64,000 nucleotides of DNA from Erpobdella octoculata. Taxonomy: Eukaryota; Annelida; Clitellata; Hirudinida; Erpobdellidae. Below are positions 1 to 11,459 of this stretch, one piece after another. The stretch covers positions 36,748,270 through 36,812,269 of the forward strand of contig OZ022238.1 in assembly GCA_963978895.1 (NCBI GenBank). Reading direction: 5' to 3'. Positions within the stretch are counted from its first letter, which is position 1. Each line of letters starts with the position of its first letter. The notes under the pieces are model-generated. The model was not told where the DNA came from, made no database searches, and saw nothing but the letters and a program-made list of their open reading frames with translations. The position numbers were made by a program, and so were the translations under genes.

Positions 1-257
1 CGATCTGAAGTTTTTGACGTCGATTCGATCATTCATATATATTAAGATTTTTTATTTATAATGGAATATTGGTTTTATACCAATTTTATTAAAATTATTA
101 ATAATCAGATTTTTTTCATGATTGCAGATAATAATTTAACACTAAAATATTTTTTTCATTTATATAATATTTAGAATACTGTATTCCATGTTTATAAATA
201 TTATAGACTTATATCTTCATAAAAAAAATACTTTATTCCATGTTTATATATATATAT

Positions 258-1817
258 TAAGCTTCTGCGTCCCGTTATTTTTTTGGAACGATACGATACG
301 ATTTCTGAAATTTGCCTCGAATTAAACGATACGATACAAGACGCCTCGAACAATAACGATACGATATCGATACGATACGATACGATATCTCGACTGAAGT
401 GGAAATTCATTGAAAAAAATTAATAAATATTGAAAAATTTATAAAAATTTACCAAATTTAATTTTTTTTACAACTTGAAATAAGTTTAATTTGTTTAGTT
501 TCGGTACATATATTTTTCTTAATTTAGATTCTAAATAAAACACTACCGCCGATAGTAAGTATTTATTTACTTTATTTAGTACGCATTATGCGGTAGTTTA
601 TCAATTTAATTAAATGATTTTACTTTCCGATGAAAAAAAAATTAAATTATTTTTTCAAGTAATTGAAAAGTAGAAAACCTTCTAGCACACCAAAAGAACG
701 ACATTTTTAGGCAATTCAATAGTGAAAGTGGCAAAACCAATGGAGATAGAAATAGATTGCAGATTACTGAGATTACTAGATTACTAAGATTAAATTAAAA
801 TGATACTGTTTCCCGCAGTCTTTGCATCTGGCAAGATTTACTTCTACATCCTTGTCATTGACTTTCTGCGTGACCGTCCCTTCCTCAAAGTACTCCCAGA
901 TTTGACCCCGGTGACGCGGCATGATAATGATGACAAACACAAGGAAGTGCCTCTATGCAAGAATTAAGAAAGTGAAAAAAAACCCAGCGTGTTTATTTAT
1001 AGGCGATGGCGAATGCGGTTAGCAGCAATAGCAAGAAAGAAGCTGAGAAAGTTTCGAATTCCAGCTGCAGACGATACGGGCTACGGCACTGTCGTGCACA
1101 CTACAGGTGGCACACACATACTCACACACAACCAAGAATATCATCGAGATTATAAAGATATATCTTAGATGAGCTACTATTACGGTCAATTACGGATATC
1201 GAAACACTAAAATAATCATTCCAATTCTATGTAACAAATTTGAAAAAATAAGTTTATGAAACAGACTAAACCAAAACATAAACATAGAATGATCATTACT
1301 ATTACATTACTCATTATTCTCATTAATAATAATAGTCATCGATGTCAGCGAGTACGATTGCCTTGTAGGGCTTGTAGTATCAGTAGTATGCAGAGCTCGA
1401 CTAGCAGCCTAAGAGGAGCGTGGCTTTTTTGCTGCCGGTTCCCAGACTAAAAATAGTAAATAATGGGGCTACAGGCTGTCTGGAAAACCAAATTTAAAGT
1501 GGGGATGATAATAGTTATAAACTTCTGTCAATAGGTAGATTAATTAATCAATGTTGATGAATCAATTGCAAATATTCACAGTTGTGACAATCGTTAATTA
1601 AATATGTATGACTTTCGTTATTTATTGGAAAATATTTGTTAAAAATCTCGATATTTTTCGGGATTTTAATCGGGAAGGAAATTTTAAGTATCGCTAATTA
1701 TATAGATACGAGACTTCTTCCGCAGGCTGTATCGTTTCAATGGCGATACGGGATCTCCCGTATCGTTTTGAAATCTCGATTGAATTCGAGATAACGATAT
1801 CGGGACGCAGATGCTTA
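258..1817 (+). mobile_element. hAT DNA transposon, copy 1
   Basis: The ends are TAAGCTTCTGCGTCCCG and its near-perfect reverse complement, flanked by ATATATAT on both sides. The 8-bp duplication is the hAT hallmark but has low information here because the site is an AT repeat. Both subterminal regions are crowded with GATACG-type motifs, as expected of transposase-binding sites. Copy 2 (2530-3863) is the same family in opposite orientation with an unambiguous 8-bp duplication. This copy carries about 390 bp (roughly 531-921) that copy 2 lacks, and that segment encodes a BED finger. It is internally deleted for the rest of the transposase. Confidence 0.8.
776..922 (-). pseudogene. BED zinc-finger remnant of a hAT transposase
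   Basis: A 48-codon reading frame starts at an ATG at 922 and ends at TAG. It contains QIWEYFEEGT followed by ARCKDCGKQYHF. This is the W...F...C-x2-C first half of a BED zinc finger, the usual N-terminal DNA-binding domain of hAT transposases. The His pair expected downstream is lost when the frame runs into a stop. It sits inside an element with hAT-type ends and 8-bp duplications, which independently supports the call. It is a relic, not a functional gene. Confidence 0.65.
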
Positions 1818-2529
1818 ATATATATATTATAGACATATATCTTCATAAAAAATATTTGCATTAAATTGTATCATTCTATTTCAAATATATAAAAGATGTT
1901 TAATAAACAAAGTTTTTTTACGGTTCACTTGTTTTAAATGTTTTTTATATATTTTTATTTTGCTTTTTTTAGTCTTTAGGTAAATTTTGCACATCTTACG
2001 TGAACTTATGTAGGTTTTCTTATCCGTTCCAAATTCTCCATTATACTTTTATAAATTCTCTATTAAACTTTTACAAATTTTCTATTATACTTTTACTCCA
2101 AGCTTCAAAAGTTTTGATTAAAAATGATGACACACTAAATCTAATGTACACGCAGTTGTAAATGTAATTATATGCATAGCCGGATTAAGCTGGTGGGAGG
2201 CCCGAGGCACACTTGGAAAGTAGGCCCTCTTTCCAACTCTCATTATTGCATACACCTAATATTTAAATTAAACATTTTTAGTTAGAAATGTGTCTAAAGT
2301 GTTTTTTTAGACAAATACACATGCTAAATACCAACTGGGAATATTCTTTCAATGCTACAATATAATTCAAAATCACATAATAAAATTATCAACAAATAAG
2401 CCATAAAAACTAGGTTTTTTTCAGGTATTGCAAAAAATTTTCATTAAAACAATATTTTTTGAATTTGTATTTGTAAACATCTATGTAATTCTATTTGATT
2501 CGTTTTTGTTTTGAAATATAGATAATTAC

Positions 2530-2924
2530 TAAGCATCTGCGTCCCGATATCGTTATCTCGAAATCAATCGAGATTTCAAAACGATACGGGAGATCCCGTA
2601 TCGCCATTGAAACAATACAGCCTGCGGAAGAAGTCTCGTATCGAAATAAAATAGTGAGACTTAAATTTGGTTCTCGTATAAAGTCTCTAAACAAATACCG
2701 AGATTTTTAAAAATTATTTTTCAATAAATAACGAAAGTCTTACATATTTAATTAACGATTGTCACAACTGTGAATATTTGCAATTGATTCATCAACATTG
2801 ATTAAATAATCTACCTATTGACAGAAGTTTATATCTATTATAATCCCCACTTTAAATTCGGTTTTCCTGACAGCCTGTAGCCCCATTATTTACTATTTTT
2901 AGTCTGGGAACCGGCAGCATATTT

Positions 2925-3003
<79 letters not shown>

Positions 3004-3863
3004 TGAAACCAGCTCGCCTCTGTTCTATATCTTTTTTAAAGACATGCCCCTCTTAGGCTGCTAATCGACCTCTGCATACTACAAGGCAATCGTAATCGCT
3101 GACATCAATTACTATTATTATTAATGAGAATAATGAGTAATGTAATAGTAATGATCATTCTATGTTTATGTTTTGGTTTAGTCTGTTTCATAAACTTATT
3201 TTTTCAAATTTGTTACATAGAATTGGAATGATTATTTTAGTGTTTCGATATCCGTAATTGACCGTAATAGTAGCTCATCTAAAATATATCTTTATAATCT
3301 CGATTATATTCTTGGTTGTATGTGAGTATGTGTGTGCCACCTGTAGTGTGCACGTCGTCTGCAGCTGGAATTCGAAACTTTCTCAGCTTCTTTCTTGCCA
3401 ACCGGATTCGCCATCGCCTATAAATAAACCCGCTGGGTTTTCTTCACTTTCTTAATTCTTGCATACAGGTACTTTCTTGCGTTTGTCATCATTTAGAGTC
3501 TAAATTTAGTAATTTAGACAAATAGATTTACCGAAACTAAACGAATGAAACTCATTTCAAGTTTTAAAAAACAAATAAATTTTGTAAATTTTTGTAAATT
3601 TTTTAATATTTAAATATTTTTTTCAATGAATTCCTTTAATGTAGTTATTAATATTGTCTGTTGCGTATAGTTCATCATTCTATGTTATCTCGTTTTATTC
3701 GAGACAAAATTTCCACTTCAGTCGAGATCCCGATATCGTATCGTATCGTATTGAAATCGCCTCGTTATTGATCGAGGCGTCTCGTATCATATCGTTTAAT
3801 TTGAGACAAATTTCAGAAATCGTATTGTATCGTTCCAAAAAAATAACGGGACGCAGAAGCTTA
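2530..3863 (-). mobile_element. hAT DNA transposon, copy 2 (non-autonomous, inverted)
   Basis: Ends are TAAGCATCTGCGTCCCG and CGGGACGCAGAAGCTTA. An exact 8-bp duplication, ATAATTAC, lies at 2522-2529 and 3864-3871. Almost the whole length matches the reverse complement of copy 1, except that it lacks the BED-finger segment and has gained a (TA)n run at about 2933-2998. It interrupts an older sequence whose uninterrupted duplicate is at about 6488-6835. Confidence 0.85.
2933..2998. repeat. (TA)n microsatellite
   Basis: About 30 uninterrupted TA units inside hAT copy 2. Copy 1 has no such run at the matching place, so it arose after the two copies diverged. Confidence 0.9.
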
Positions 3864-3873
3864 ATAATTACAT

Positions 3874-4186
3874 AGAGGCGCAGTAGCACAGTGGTGAAAG
3901 TAGTTATGCTATCACCATGCCATCCTGGGTTCAAATCTCAGTCACGGCGAGGCGTAATTCAGTTGAGCAAGGAATTCACTCACACTGCTCAGGCCAACTC
4001 AGCCTTTCATCCTTCACTGGTCGATAAATGAGTACCAGTTTCACGACTGGGTGTAATAGGGTTCAGCACTTTCCGATTTCGGAGACATGTGCGGGTGGTA
4101 GGTAAGACTGTGTGATCCCATATGCACTAACCGTTCCCGGCGCTACTGTGGTATTATCAATACGAATTAGCACCCTTATGTTAATA
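3874..4186 (+). mobile_element. tRNA-derived SINE with Ceph-like core (5' part; tail displaced)
   Basis: The head has Pol III box A (TAGCACAGTGG) and box B (GGGTTCAAATC). The body contains CAGCCTTTCATCC, then GGTCGATAAATGAGTACCAG, closely resembling the conserved core of SINEs first described in cephalopods. A second copy lies at about 12,549-12,845. The element is split by the MULE at 4187; its CATA-repeat tail resumes at about 5916-5940. Confidence 0.75.
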
Positions 4187-5915
4187 GGGTGCAGGCCAAT
4201 TCGTCGCAAAGCCGTTTCGTCACAGGGTACATTTTCATAACGACATTGCGACGAAAATTCCCAGAACGCGACGAAACTGCCGACCTTTGCGACGAAATGT
4301 CTAACAATACCGGCGGGCAGTATTCCGCTGCATGGCGAAAAAGATGGCCACTCTATTGATAAAGACCACTAGACTGCCGAATGCAATGGGAATTCCGCAA
4401 TCTGCACGAACCATGTCAGCACAACAGGTTGCTGCACGCTTTCTACTGTTTTTTTATGCCATGTTGCAATATCAGACAAAGGTGTCGGATTAAATGGAAG
4501 TCGTTTTGTTATATTCGCCAGGGGAATTTGATTTTTATCGCTACGCGGCCCTATAATTCTAAAACTATATAAGTTGCTAATTAGCCTCAAATTTCTAGAG
4601 TATAGTCATAATTTAAAATGTTGTATGACTCACGTGGATTTGCGCTGACTGTTGAAAGGACGGATGAAAAAAACGACAAAGTATTTGGGACGTGTGTCAA
4701 TCGATCGAAATCTTCGAAAAACAGTGAAAGTAAGTCAATGATTAACTAAGCGTAAGTCCTTGAACATGTTAATTAATATTATTATTTTATCAGCGTGCAG
4801 AGGAAGAGTTATTCAAACTGGCTCTAACTACAAGTGCTCACAGTTCCATACTTGCCTGCCAAACCTATCTATCCCAGAACAGAAAAACATCAGATCGGCT
4901 ATTATCGAAAAAGGCAAAGCTCAACCACACATAGGATCCAAACAAATAATTATGGAATCCTTGTTGGAACATAATGCCGATGCATCCGTTCTTCCAAACT
5001 ACACCTCACTGAAAAGGTACTTAAGAGTCAAACCATTTTCTGCTTAGTTTGTTTATTTGCTTTAACTCAGTAAATTTGTTTCTAGACTGGTTAACAAGCA
5101 CAACCAACAACGACCTGGAAGGATGGAACAATGGCTTAAAGCAAATGGCCAACCACAACACAAGCCTTTATGCTTTGTGTCCAGTTTTAGAAAAGGAGGC
5201 ACTAACCATAGCTCTAAACGAGCAGTTTGTGAGCTTGAATCAGGTTCAAAAAGCTCAAAGAAGAGTTACCAAAGAGTTTGAAGAAGAACTCAACAAACTC
5301 TATCTTAATTTTTCAAAAAAAAAATTGATTCAATTCAGCTGCATAGTCAGCTAACGAACTCGTTAAAATTGAACAATAAATGATTATTATTATGATTTTG
5401 TGTTATTTGAATTACAAAGTTTTTAATAAATGGGCTGTTAATTTGGTTTTCTTTTTAATATTCTCAATTTAATTTAAATTATGACTGTACTCTAGAAATT
5501 TAAGGCTAATTAGCAACTTATATGGTTTTAGAATTATAGGGCCGCGTAGCGATAAAAATCAAATTCCCCTGGCAAATATAACGAAACGACTTCCATTTAA
5601 TCCGACACCTTTGTCTGGTATTGCAACATGGCATAAATACAACCAGTTGCAACGGTAGGAAGCGTGCAGCAACCTGTTGTGCTGACATGGCTCGTGCAGA
5701 TTGCGAAATTCCCATTGCATTCGTCGGTCTAGTGGTCTTTATCAATAGAGTGGCCATCTGTTTCGCCATGCCGAATACTGCCCGCCGGAATTGTTAGACA
5801 TTTCATCGCAAAGGTCGGCCGTTTCGTCGCGTTCTGGGCCGTTTCGTTGCAAGCTGGGAATTTTCGTCGCAATGTCGCGACAAAAATGTACCCTGCGACG
5901 AATTGGCTAGTATCC
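4187..5915 (+). mobile_element. Mutator-like (MULE) transposon with ~430-bp TIRs
   Basis: Long terminal inverted repeats occupy about 4187-4620 and 5480-5915 and match almost throughout, with small indels in GTTTCGTCGC-type subrepeats. A 9-bp duplication ATGTTAATA lies at 4178-4186 and 5916-5924, the length typical of Mutator elements. The outermost 11 bp of the two ends match less well (7 of 11). The 860-bp interior holds remnants of a MULE transposase, so it is an internal-deletion derivative. It is inserted in the 3' part of a SINE; the SINE copy at 12.8 kb shows the empty site. Confidence 0.85.
4760..5354 (+). pseudogene. MULE transposase remnant
   Basis: Two short frames between the inverted repeats. 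The first has a basic, Cys-containing stretch (GSNYKCSQFHTCLP) that could be a decayed FLYWCH-type finger, followed by helical sequence. The second contains STTNNDLEGWNNGLKQ, the TNN..EGW motif near the C-terminus of Mutator-like transposases, then a coiled region with many Glu and Lys. The central catalytic region is missing. Confidence 0.65.
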
Positions 5916-6147
5916 ATGTTAATACATACATACATACATATTATTTTTAATTACAAATTTTTTTTACAAATAACTTTTAAACTTCAAAAAATGCATTGTC
6001 ATGAGGAGCGAGCCAATATTTCAAATTTCAGCTTGATTGGATGACAAAAAGTAAGTTTATTTTCAATTTCAAGGTTTGCAAATATTCAAGCAAGTAATCA
6101 AAGAAGCAAGTGAGCAAGACCGCCAGTAAAGTTAATATAATTGTGGG

Positions 6148-6485
6148 ACGTGTTGGTCTAGTGGTATAGACACTGACTTTGAAAGTCGGAGGACGTGGGT
6201 TTGACTCCCGGTCCTGGCACGTAATTTCCTTGAGCTCACTAATTTGCATGTGCTCACGTCTACTCAGCGTTTCATCCTTTAGTGGTCAATAAATGAGTAC
6301 CAACTTCAGTTGGAGGTTAAAGTCCTTTGTGCACTTGTGGAGCTAGCGAGTAGTGTGCGGGGCTGAGCGGCGCTGTAAAACATTGCATACGCGTTAGTCT
6401 TATCTGCAAGTTGCCAACATTTTAAAGCGCCCTTTAAACGGCTTCTGTTGCCCACGGCGCAATATAAATTGTCTAAAAAAAATTA
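6148..6485 (+). mobile_element. tRNA-derived SINE, second family
   Basis: Box A-like TTGGTCTAGTGG and box B-like GGTTTGACTCCC sit in a tRNA-like head, then the same core as the 3.9-kb SINE (TTTCATCCTTTAGTGGTC, AATGAGTACCA). The 3' end reads GGCGCAATATAAATTGTC and then A-rich. The head differs from that of the 3.9-kb SINE, so two families share one core. It lies near the junction of a tandem duplication. Confidence 0.7.
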
Positions 6486-6487
6486 AG

Positions 6488-6835
6488 GGATTTAACAATA
6501 AGCCGTAAAAACGAGGTTTTTTTCACAAATTCCTTATATTTCAAGATTTGCCGGCTTTTCACTTATTGCAAATTTTTCTTTTAAAATGACATTTATTGAA
6601 TTTATATATGCAAAAATTTATTTAATTGTATTTGATTTGTTTTTGGTTTAAAACATATATAATTATTATTTTTAATTACAAACATTTTTTTCAAAAAATT
6701 TTAAAACTTTATTAGAATGCATTGTCATATATTTCAAATTTCAGCTTGATTGGATGAGGAGAAGTTAGCTAATTTTCACTTTCAAGGTTGGCAAAAATTC
6801 AAGCAAGCAAGACCAGCAGCGAAATTAACATAATG
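6488..6835 (+). repeat. Uninterrupted copy of a ~345-bp duplicated unit
   Basis: This segment matches about 2395-2529 joined to about 5935-6145. The two copies share landmarks such as TTTCAGCTTGATTGGATGA and GCAAGACC. The first copy was split by hAT copy 2, a SINE and a MULE; this one has none of them and serves as an empty-site reference. Confidence 0.65.
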
Positions 6836-7019
6836 GATTTAAATGAAGACTTTTAAGCGTTTTTCAACACCAGGAAAAACATAACTTATATCCATTAACT
6901 TTATACTAATTTTAAGATAGTTTTTAATTTTTTAAAAATTCAGTTTTTAAGTTAAAAAACAAATAAAAAGTAATGCTACAAACAATTAATTTTCAAGACT
7001 TACCAGATTTTATGCTCAG

Positions 7020-8410
7020 ATATGAAACTTGGAAATTGGTTTACTAATTCTTCTTCTTTTCTTCTTTCTTTTCCGGTTTTACGTCCGTTTTTTTCTGTGC
7101 TAGCATGGGTTGGACAGTTCCTTCCAATTTGGTGCCTCCATTCATCTCTATCCTGCACCATCCCAGCCCTAAGATTCACACCACACATCATCCGTTCTGT
7201 TCTTTACATGTGGTACAAATTCTCTGCCTTCACTGGCCAGCTCTCACTGCCATATACCAGCACCATCTGTATGCAAGTTTGGTAAACTTGACCTTTAACT
7301 TTTAGCGATGCTCCTCTTGAGGTTAAGATTGGAGCCAACTTCCTGAACTTTGACCACACACATCTAACTCTTGCTCTAGATGCTTCTCCAGCTCCACCTC
7401 CTGCTGCAATCATATCCTCCAGGTAGTAGAATCTGTTAACACATTCCAAATTCTGACCCTCTCCCAGTGATATTTGTTGCAGCACATCAGGACTCACAAG
7501 ATTTCCTCCTTGGCATTTTGCACAGCAGAAGTCACTAGTTTCTTTGAGTTTGCCCTTAATCTTGCTGCACTTCCTATGTACCCATGCATGGCATGAAGTG
7601 CATTTGATGGAGTTTGAACCTATTCCTCTGCTACACACCCCACACGGGTACTCTCCTGACTTAGCCGGTTGATCCAAAGTAGCATCTCGACATCTCATGA
7701 CTTTAGTTTTGCCCAGATTTACTCTAAGTTCTTTCTCTTCCAAACCTGTTGTCCATTTCTTTATCTTCTCAACTAACATTTCTTCTGAGTATGCCAGCAG
7801 AACCAGATCATCTGCATACAATAGCTCCATAGGTAGGCCACTTCTGAATGTCCTGGATAATGCCTCTAACACAATGATGAATAACAACGGACTGAGAACA
7901 GAGCCTTGATGAACCCAAACTTTCACAGCAAACCCCTTGCTCACTTTATAATTCAACTTCATCATTGTTGATGTATCTGCATACATGGCTCCTATCACAG
8001 AAATCAGTCATTCGTCCACACCTACACTTCTGAGAGCCCACCACAAGACCTCTCTGGGGACTTTGTCAAATGCTTTTTCAAGGTCAATAAATGCCATCCA
8101 CAGGTCTTTATTCTTTACCCCATACTTTTCTTGAAGCTGACGAACTATGAAGATAGCATCTGTAGTTCCCTTTCCTGCCATAAACCCGTGCTTCATGTCA
8201 TCAATCTTGACAATCCTCCTCACTCTGGCATCCACCACCCTCTCCAGGATCTTCATCACATGTTCTAACAACCTGATTCCTCTGTATGAACCACATTCCA
8301 GAGCATCTCCTTTACCCTTGTAGATATTCGCACTCATAATTTTTTGTAGTCCAATTTTAATTATATTGTGGTGAATAAATGTATTATTCAATTTAAAGGT
8401 ATTTAACACT
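7020..8410 (-). pseudogene. Non-LTR retrotransposon reverse transcriptase (broken)
   Basis: Reverse-strand frames give consecutive RT blocks: YRGIRLLEHVMKI, GFMAGKGTTDA, FIDLEKAFDKVPRE, then after a stop/frameshift near 8000 HQGSVLSPLLF and the catalytic LLYADDLVLLA. C-terminal to RT is a PHD-like Cys/His cluster (CGVCSRGIGSNSIKCTSC, then HAWVHRKC). A final piece (DRDEWRHQIGRNCPTHAST) shows the usual C-terminal end of this LINE type, but the sequence between is deleted. It is 5'-truncated, with no endonuclease. The clade is not assigned. Confidence 0.8.
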
Positions 8411-9089
8411 CTATCTTATTATAATGTAAGTATTGCCCAACATTTGACTCTGATGATTCTTATCCTGACACCATATTGATAGTTTCCTCAAAGGCTGCTC
8501 GTTTTGAAAGCGCATCGACATATTTTGTTTTTGTTTTTGTTTTATTTCTGGTGGGAGGCCCTTTTGGTGGGTGGCCCAGGGCCCGGACCCCTTGGGTCTC
8601 CCTGAATCTGGCTCTGGTTATATAAATGTGTAGGGTAGGTACTGTTATGTTGTAAAAAGGATTTTGAAGTTGTTTGCTTTATGAAATTTATTTATTAATG
8701 AATGTAAGAAATAGAAATTTCAAGAAACGAAGTTTTATATTGATTATTCAGAAAAATCTTTTGCATGTTGTCATTTTTGTAGCAGGTGTTTCTGAGCTGG
8801 AAAGTGTAAATGTTTTCAAATGTTATTGAATATGAAATGATTTTTTTGTGTTGAACTAAAGCTTTTCTTATGTTATGTTGTCTTAGATGAAACATACATT
8901 TGTAATATATGTTTTAACTATTAGCACTTTGTTACAAGATGGCATGTAAATATAATTAAACTTTTGAAGAGTTTTTGTATCATTTGATGCGACACAGAAG
9001 TGTTTTATTGTAGATTTAATAAAGTGAAATATTTGGAGCTGATTACTTCTTGAATGAAATATTTAAAACGATGCTTATTTGGTTAAGCA

Positions 9090-10542
9090 CAGGAACGTAA
9101 ATTGCGGGAGGGGGAATTTCCTGCCCCCCCCCCCCTGATTTTTGAAATTTGAAATTTTTTACCTATAGTTTACTATATATATTTTTTAATTTTAACTTTA
9201 CTCAACCTTGTGATGATTCAATCCTTCTGGCGTGTTTAGACAATTTGCCCCCCCCCCCTTGATTTCCAAAATTTAATTTTTTTTTCACCTAGAGTATATT
9301 ATATAAATTGTTAATTTTAACTTTACTTAACCTCGTGATGATTTAACGCATCTTGGAATCCTTTATGTGCGTGTAGACAATTTTATATCTGAGCTCGATG
9401 CTAGATTTACCAGTAAATGCAGAATAATAAATTGTGTATCACTGTTGGTCCAAAGTTTTGCTGTTTTCTGTGCCAAAACGCAATCAGCGAACTCATGGAA
9501 CTTTACCCTATTAATGGTATAGTGATATTGATACAATGTTGATTCTGTCACAGCTGTCTACATCAAAGTTATTATTATTTATTACACAAAAATAAAACAA
9601 AATTCTACACACCCCATTATGGACATCTTTTTTTACTAATCCTGTACTTGCCCCTGCAATATGATTAAATCATTCACCCTTCTTATACCCAGTGGTGGAT
9701 ACAAAAATTCGTGAGAGGTGCAGAAATTTTTCACATTCTCTTCAAGAAAGCTGATGACTGGTGAGGGGTAGTCAGAAGTATTTTCCAAATTTTTTTCAAA
9801 GACTTCCACTTTCTCCTCACAACAAGCTACTGTCATTTCCCAAAAACCAGGTATTAAACCCAAAAAATATCAATTGATACTCAGGTGGGGGATGCATCTC
9901 TCCACCCCTCCCTCCTTGTACCTACATATTTATATAGATATAAAGGTAATATGTGTATGGGAGCATTTGCTTATTATTATTATTTATTGTATCTAAAACA
10001 AAACAAGAGTCTTGCACTAAGAATGCCATTAACAATATGTTAAATTAAAAAAGTGTTTTTTTAACAATGCTCTGAAGTCCTCATTTAGAACAGCACTTCG
10101 GATAGATTTAGGTAGTTGGTTCCATGCACCGGGCCCGGAAACAGCGAATGCTCGTTTACCGAAACTTCGACGAGTTCTTGGGATGACAGCGTCACCATGG
10201 GAGGACGAATGTAGATGTTGACGACCAGAATGAGAGGAGCACAGGCTTATCATCCGTGTCATGTAGGCAGGGGCACGATTTGTTAAGATATTGTAAACCA
10301 GTAAGCAGAGTTTTAAGGTCACATCTAAGCCGCAGGAGCAACATTTGGCATGCATGTAGACTTCATTGATAAAAATATTTTGAAAAATTAAAAAAATCTG
10401 TTATTTATTTGATGTTTCATTGGCTAAAAGAGAAAAAACTAAGCAAAAAAACTCGGGCAACACCGGGTAACCCTGTCAATAAGCTATATAATGGCGGGAA
10501 CATTTTGCCCCCCCCCTGGAAAATTCTGAATTTACGTCCCTG
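9090..10542 (+). mobile_element. Non-autonomous hAT transposon
   Basis: Starts CAGGAACGTAAATT and ends AATTTACGTCCCTG, flanked by the exact 8-bp duplication GTTAAGCA at 9082-9089 and 10543-10550. Subterminal C-runs followed by TTTTTAATTTTAACTTTACT occur twice at the left end. A related left end is at about 39,482. It contains an antisense LINE tail (9972-10355) and probably lies in an intron of the 10.8-kb gene. Confidence 0.9.
9972..10355 (-). pseudogene. CR1/L2-type LINE 3' fragment
   Basis: The C-terminal post-RT region is readable: VTLKLCLLVYNILTNRAPAYM, then RRSFGKRAFAVSGPGAWNQL, ending at a stop and followed on the minus strand by AATAATAATAA. The pattern hGLAPaYl...kfGkRAF.v.gp..WN.LP is diagnostic of the CR1/L2/Jockey-type tail. 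5'-truncated and nested in a hAT. Confidence 0.75.
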
Positions 10543-10784
10543 GTTAAGCATTGTAATCTTTAATCTGATTGCAATTATTATCTCATATTGATTTAACTTA
10601 TTATAATTTCCTTTGTAATTTGAACGAAGAGTCGGTTAGTTAATCTTTTAAAATCTTTTGAGTTTTTTCATGTGAAGTTTAAATGTTTTAATTCAAAAGC
10701 AATTTTCATGACTATTGTGAATTTTTTGTATAAAGACATGTATGTTTGTTCTAATACAATTGATAAATTTTGTTTCCTATTTAG

Positions 10785-11459
10785 AATTAATGTTGTGAAA
10801 TCTGTTAAATTGAGCCATGCTCTGTTTCAACAGATGGAGGTTGAGTTTATAGCAGACGTAGATGAATGGCAGACGTGGCCAGGATTCCTCATCTTGATAT
10901 TTCGTATTTGCATCATGCTCTGGTTTCTATGGGAGCTTCGGCTGACATTTCTGGCAGATGTTGGATTTATGAAGTCAAGGTTTTATCTCCACTTTGGGGC
11001 AGGCTTTCTCGTATGGTTCATCTACCTTCCTATTGTCGCTTTTATCTGTTCTCAAATTTCTACCTTCTGGAGATACAAAACTCTTCTTAGTAATTCCTTT
11101 TTATTCTAAACTATGAAACATACATAGATATATGTTAGCGGTACCCTAATTTGAGGAATTAAAATATTTCTTCAGGCATGTGCTACTCAGCTGACTTCTT
11201 ATCATTTTGCGTCACCATTCATCTTCTTTGGCCAACCCAGAAGCATTTATGTTTCAACTCTCAAGATAACAGAGGTCTCAATTATAGAGGAAAATATTCT
11301 CATGCCAAGGGTTCGTTTTTTCTTTTAATTATCATTTTCCAGGAATATGAATAAATTAATATTTAATATTGAATTTTTTAATTTTTTAATTTTATTTCAG
11401 GTTTTAGTAATAACTTTTGGCTCCCTGATGATGATGATGATGATTCTAATGAATTTTAA
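10785..11459 (+). CDS. GPR180/TMEM145-like membrane protein, last three exons
   Basis: Exons about 10,785 (or 10,834)-11,089, 11,176-11,310 and 11,401-11,459 join in phase (AG/GT borders at 11,090, 11,175, 11,311 and 11,400) and end at TAA. The product has EWQTWPGFLILIFRICIMLW, then FGAGFLVWFIYLPIVAFICS, then YSADFLSFCVTIHLLWPTQ. These three hydrophobic segments resemble the C-terminal transmembrane helices of the GPR180/intimal-thickness-receptor family (GOST-type seven-helix proteins). The tail is acidic (LPDDDDDDSNEF). Upstream exons were not found and probably lie left of the window or beyond TE-filled introns. It converges on DLEC1. The family call rests on remembered motifs; another seven-helix family is possible. 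Confidence 0.55.

Noticed and set aside
6148..6225. Functional tRNA gene
   Set aside because: Boxes A and B are present but the acceptor stem does not close, and a SINE body follows.
2173..8618. One large hAT bounded by GCCGGATTAAGCTGGTGGGAGGCCC and GGGTCTCCCTGAATCTGGCTCTG
   Set aside because: The ends look hAT-like and could enclose everything between, but TTATAT at the flanks is out of register by one base and the inverted match is weak.
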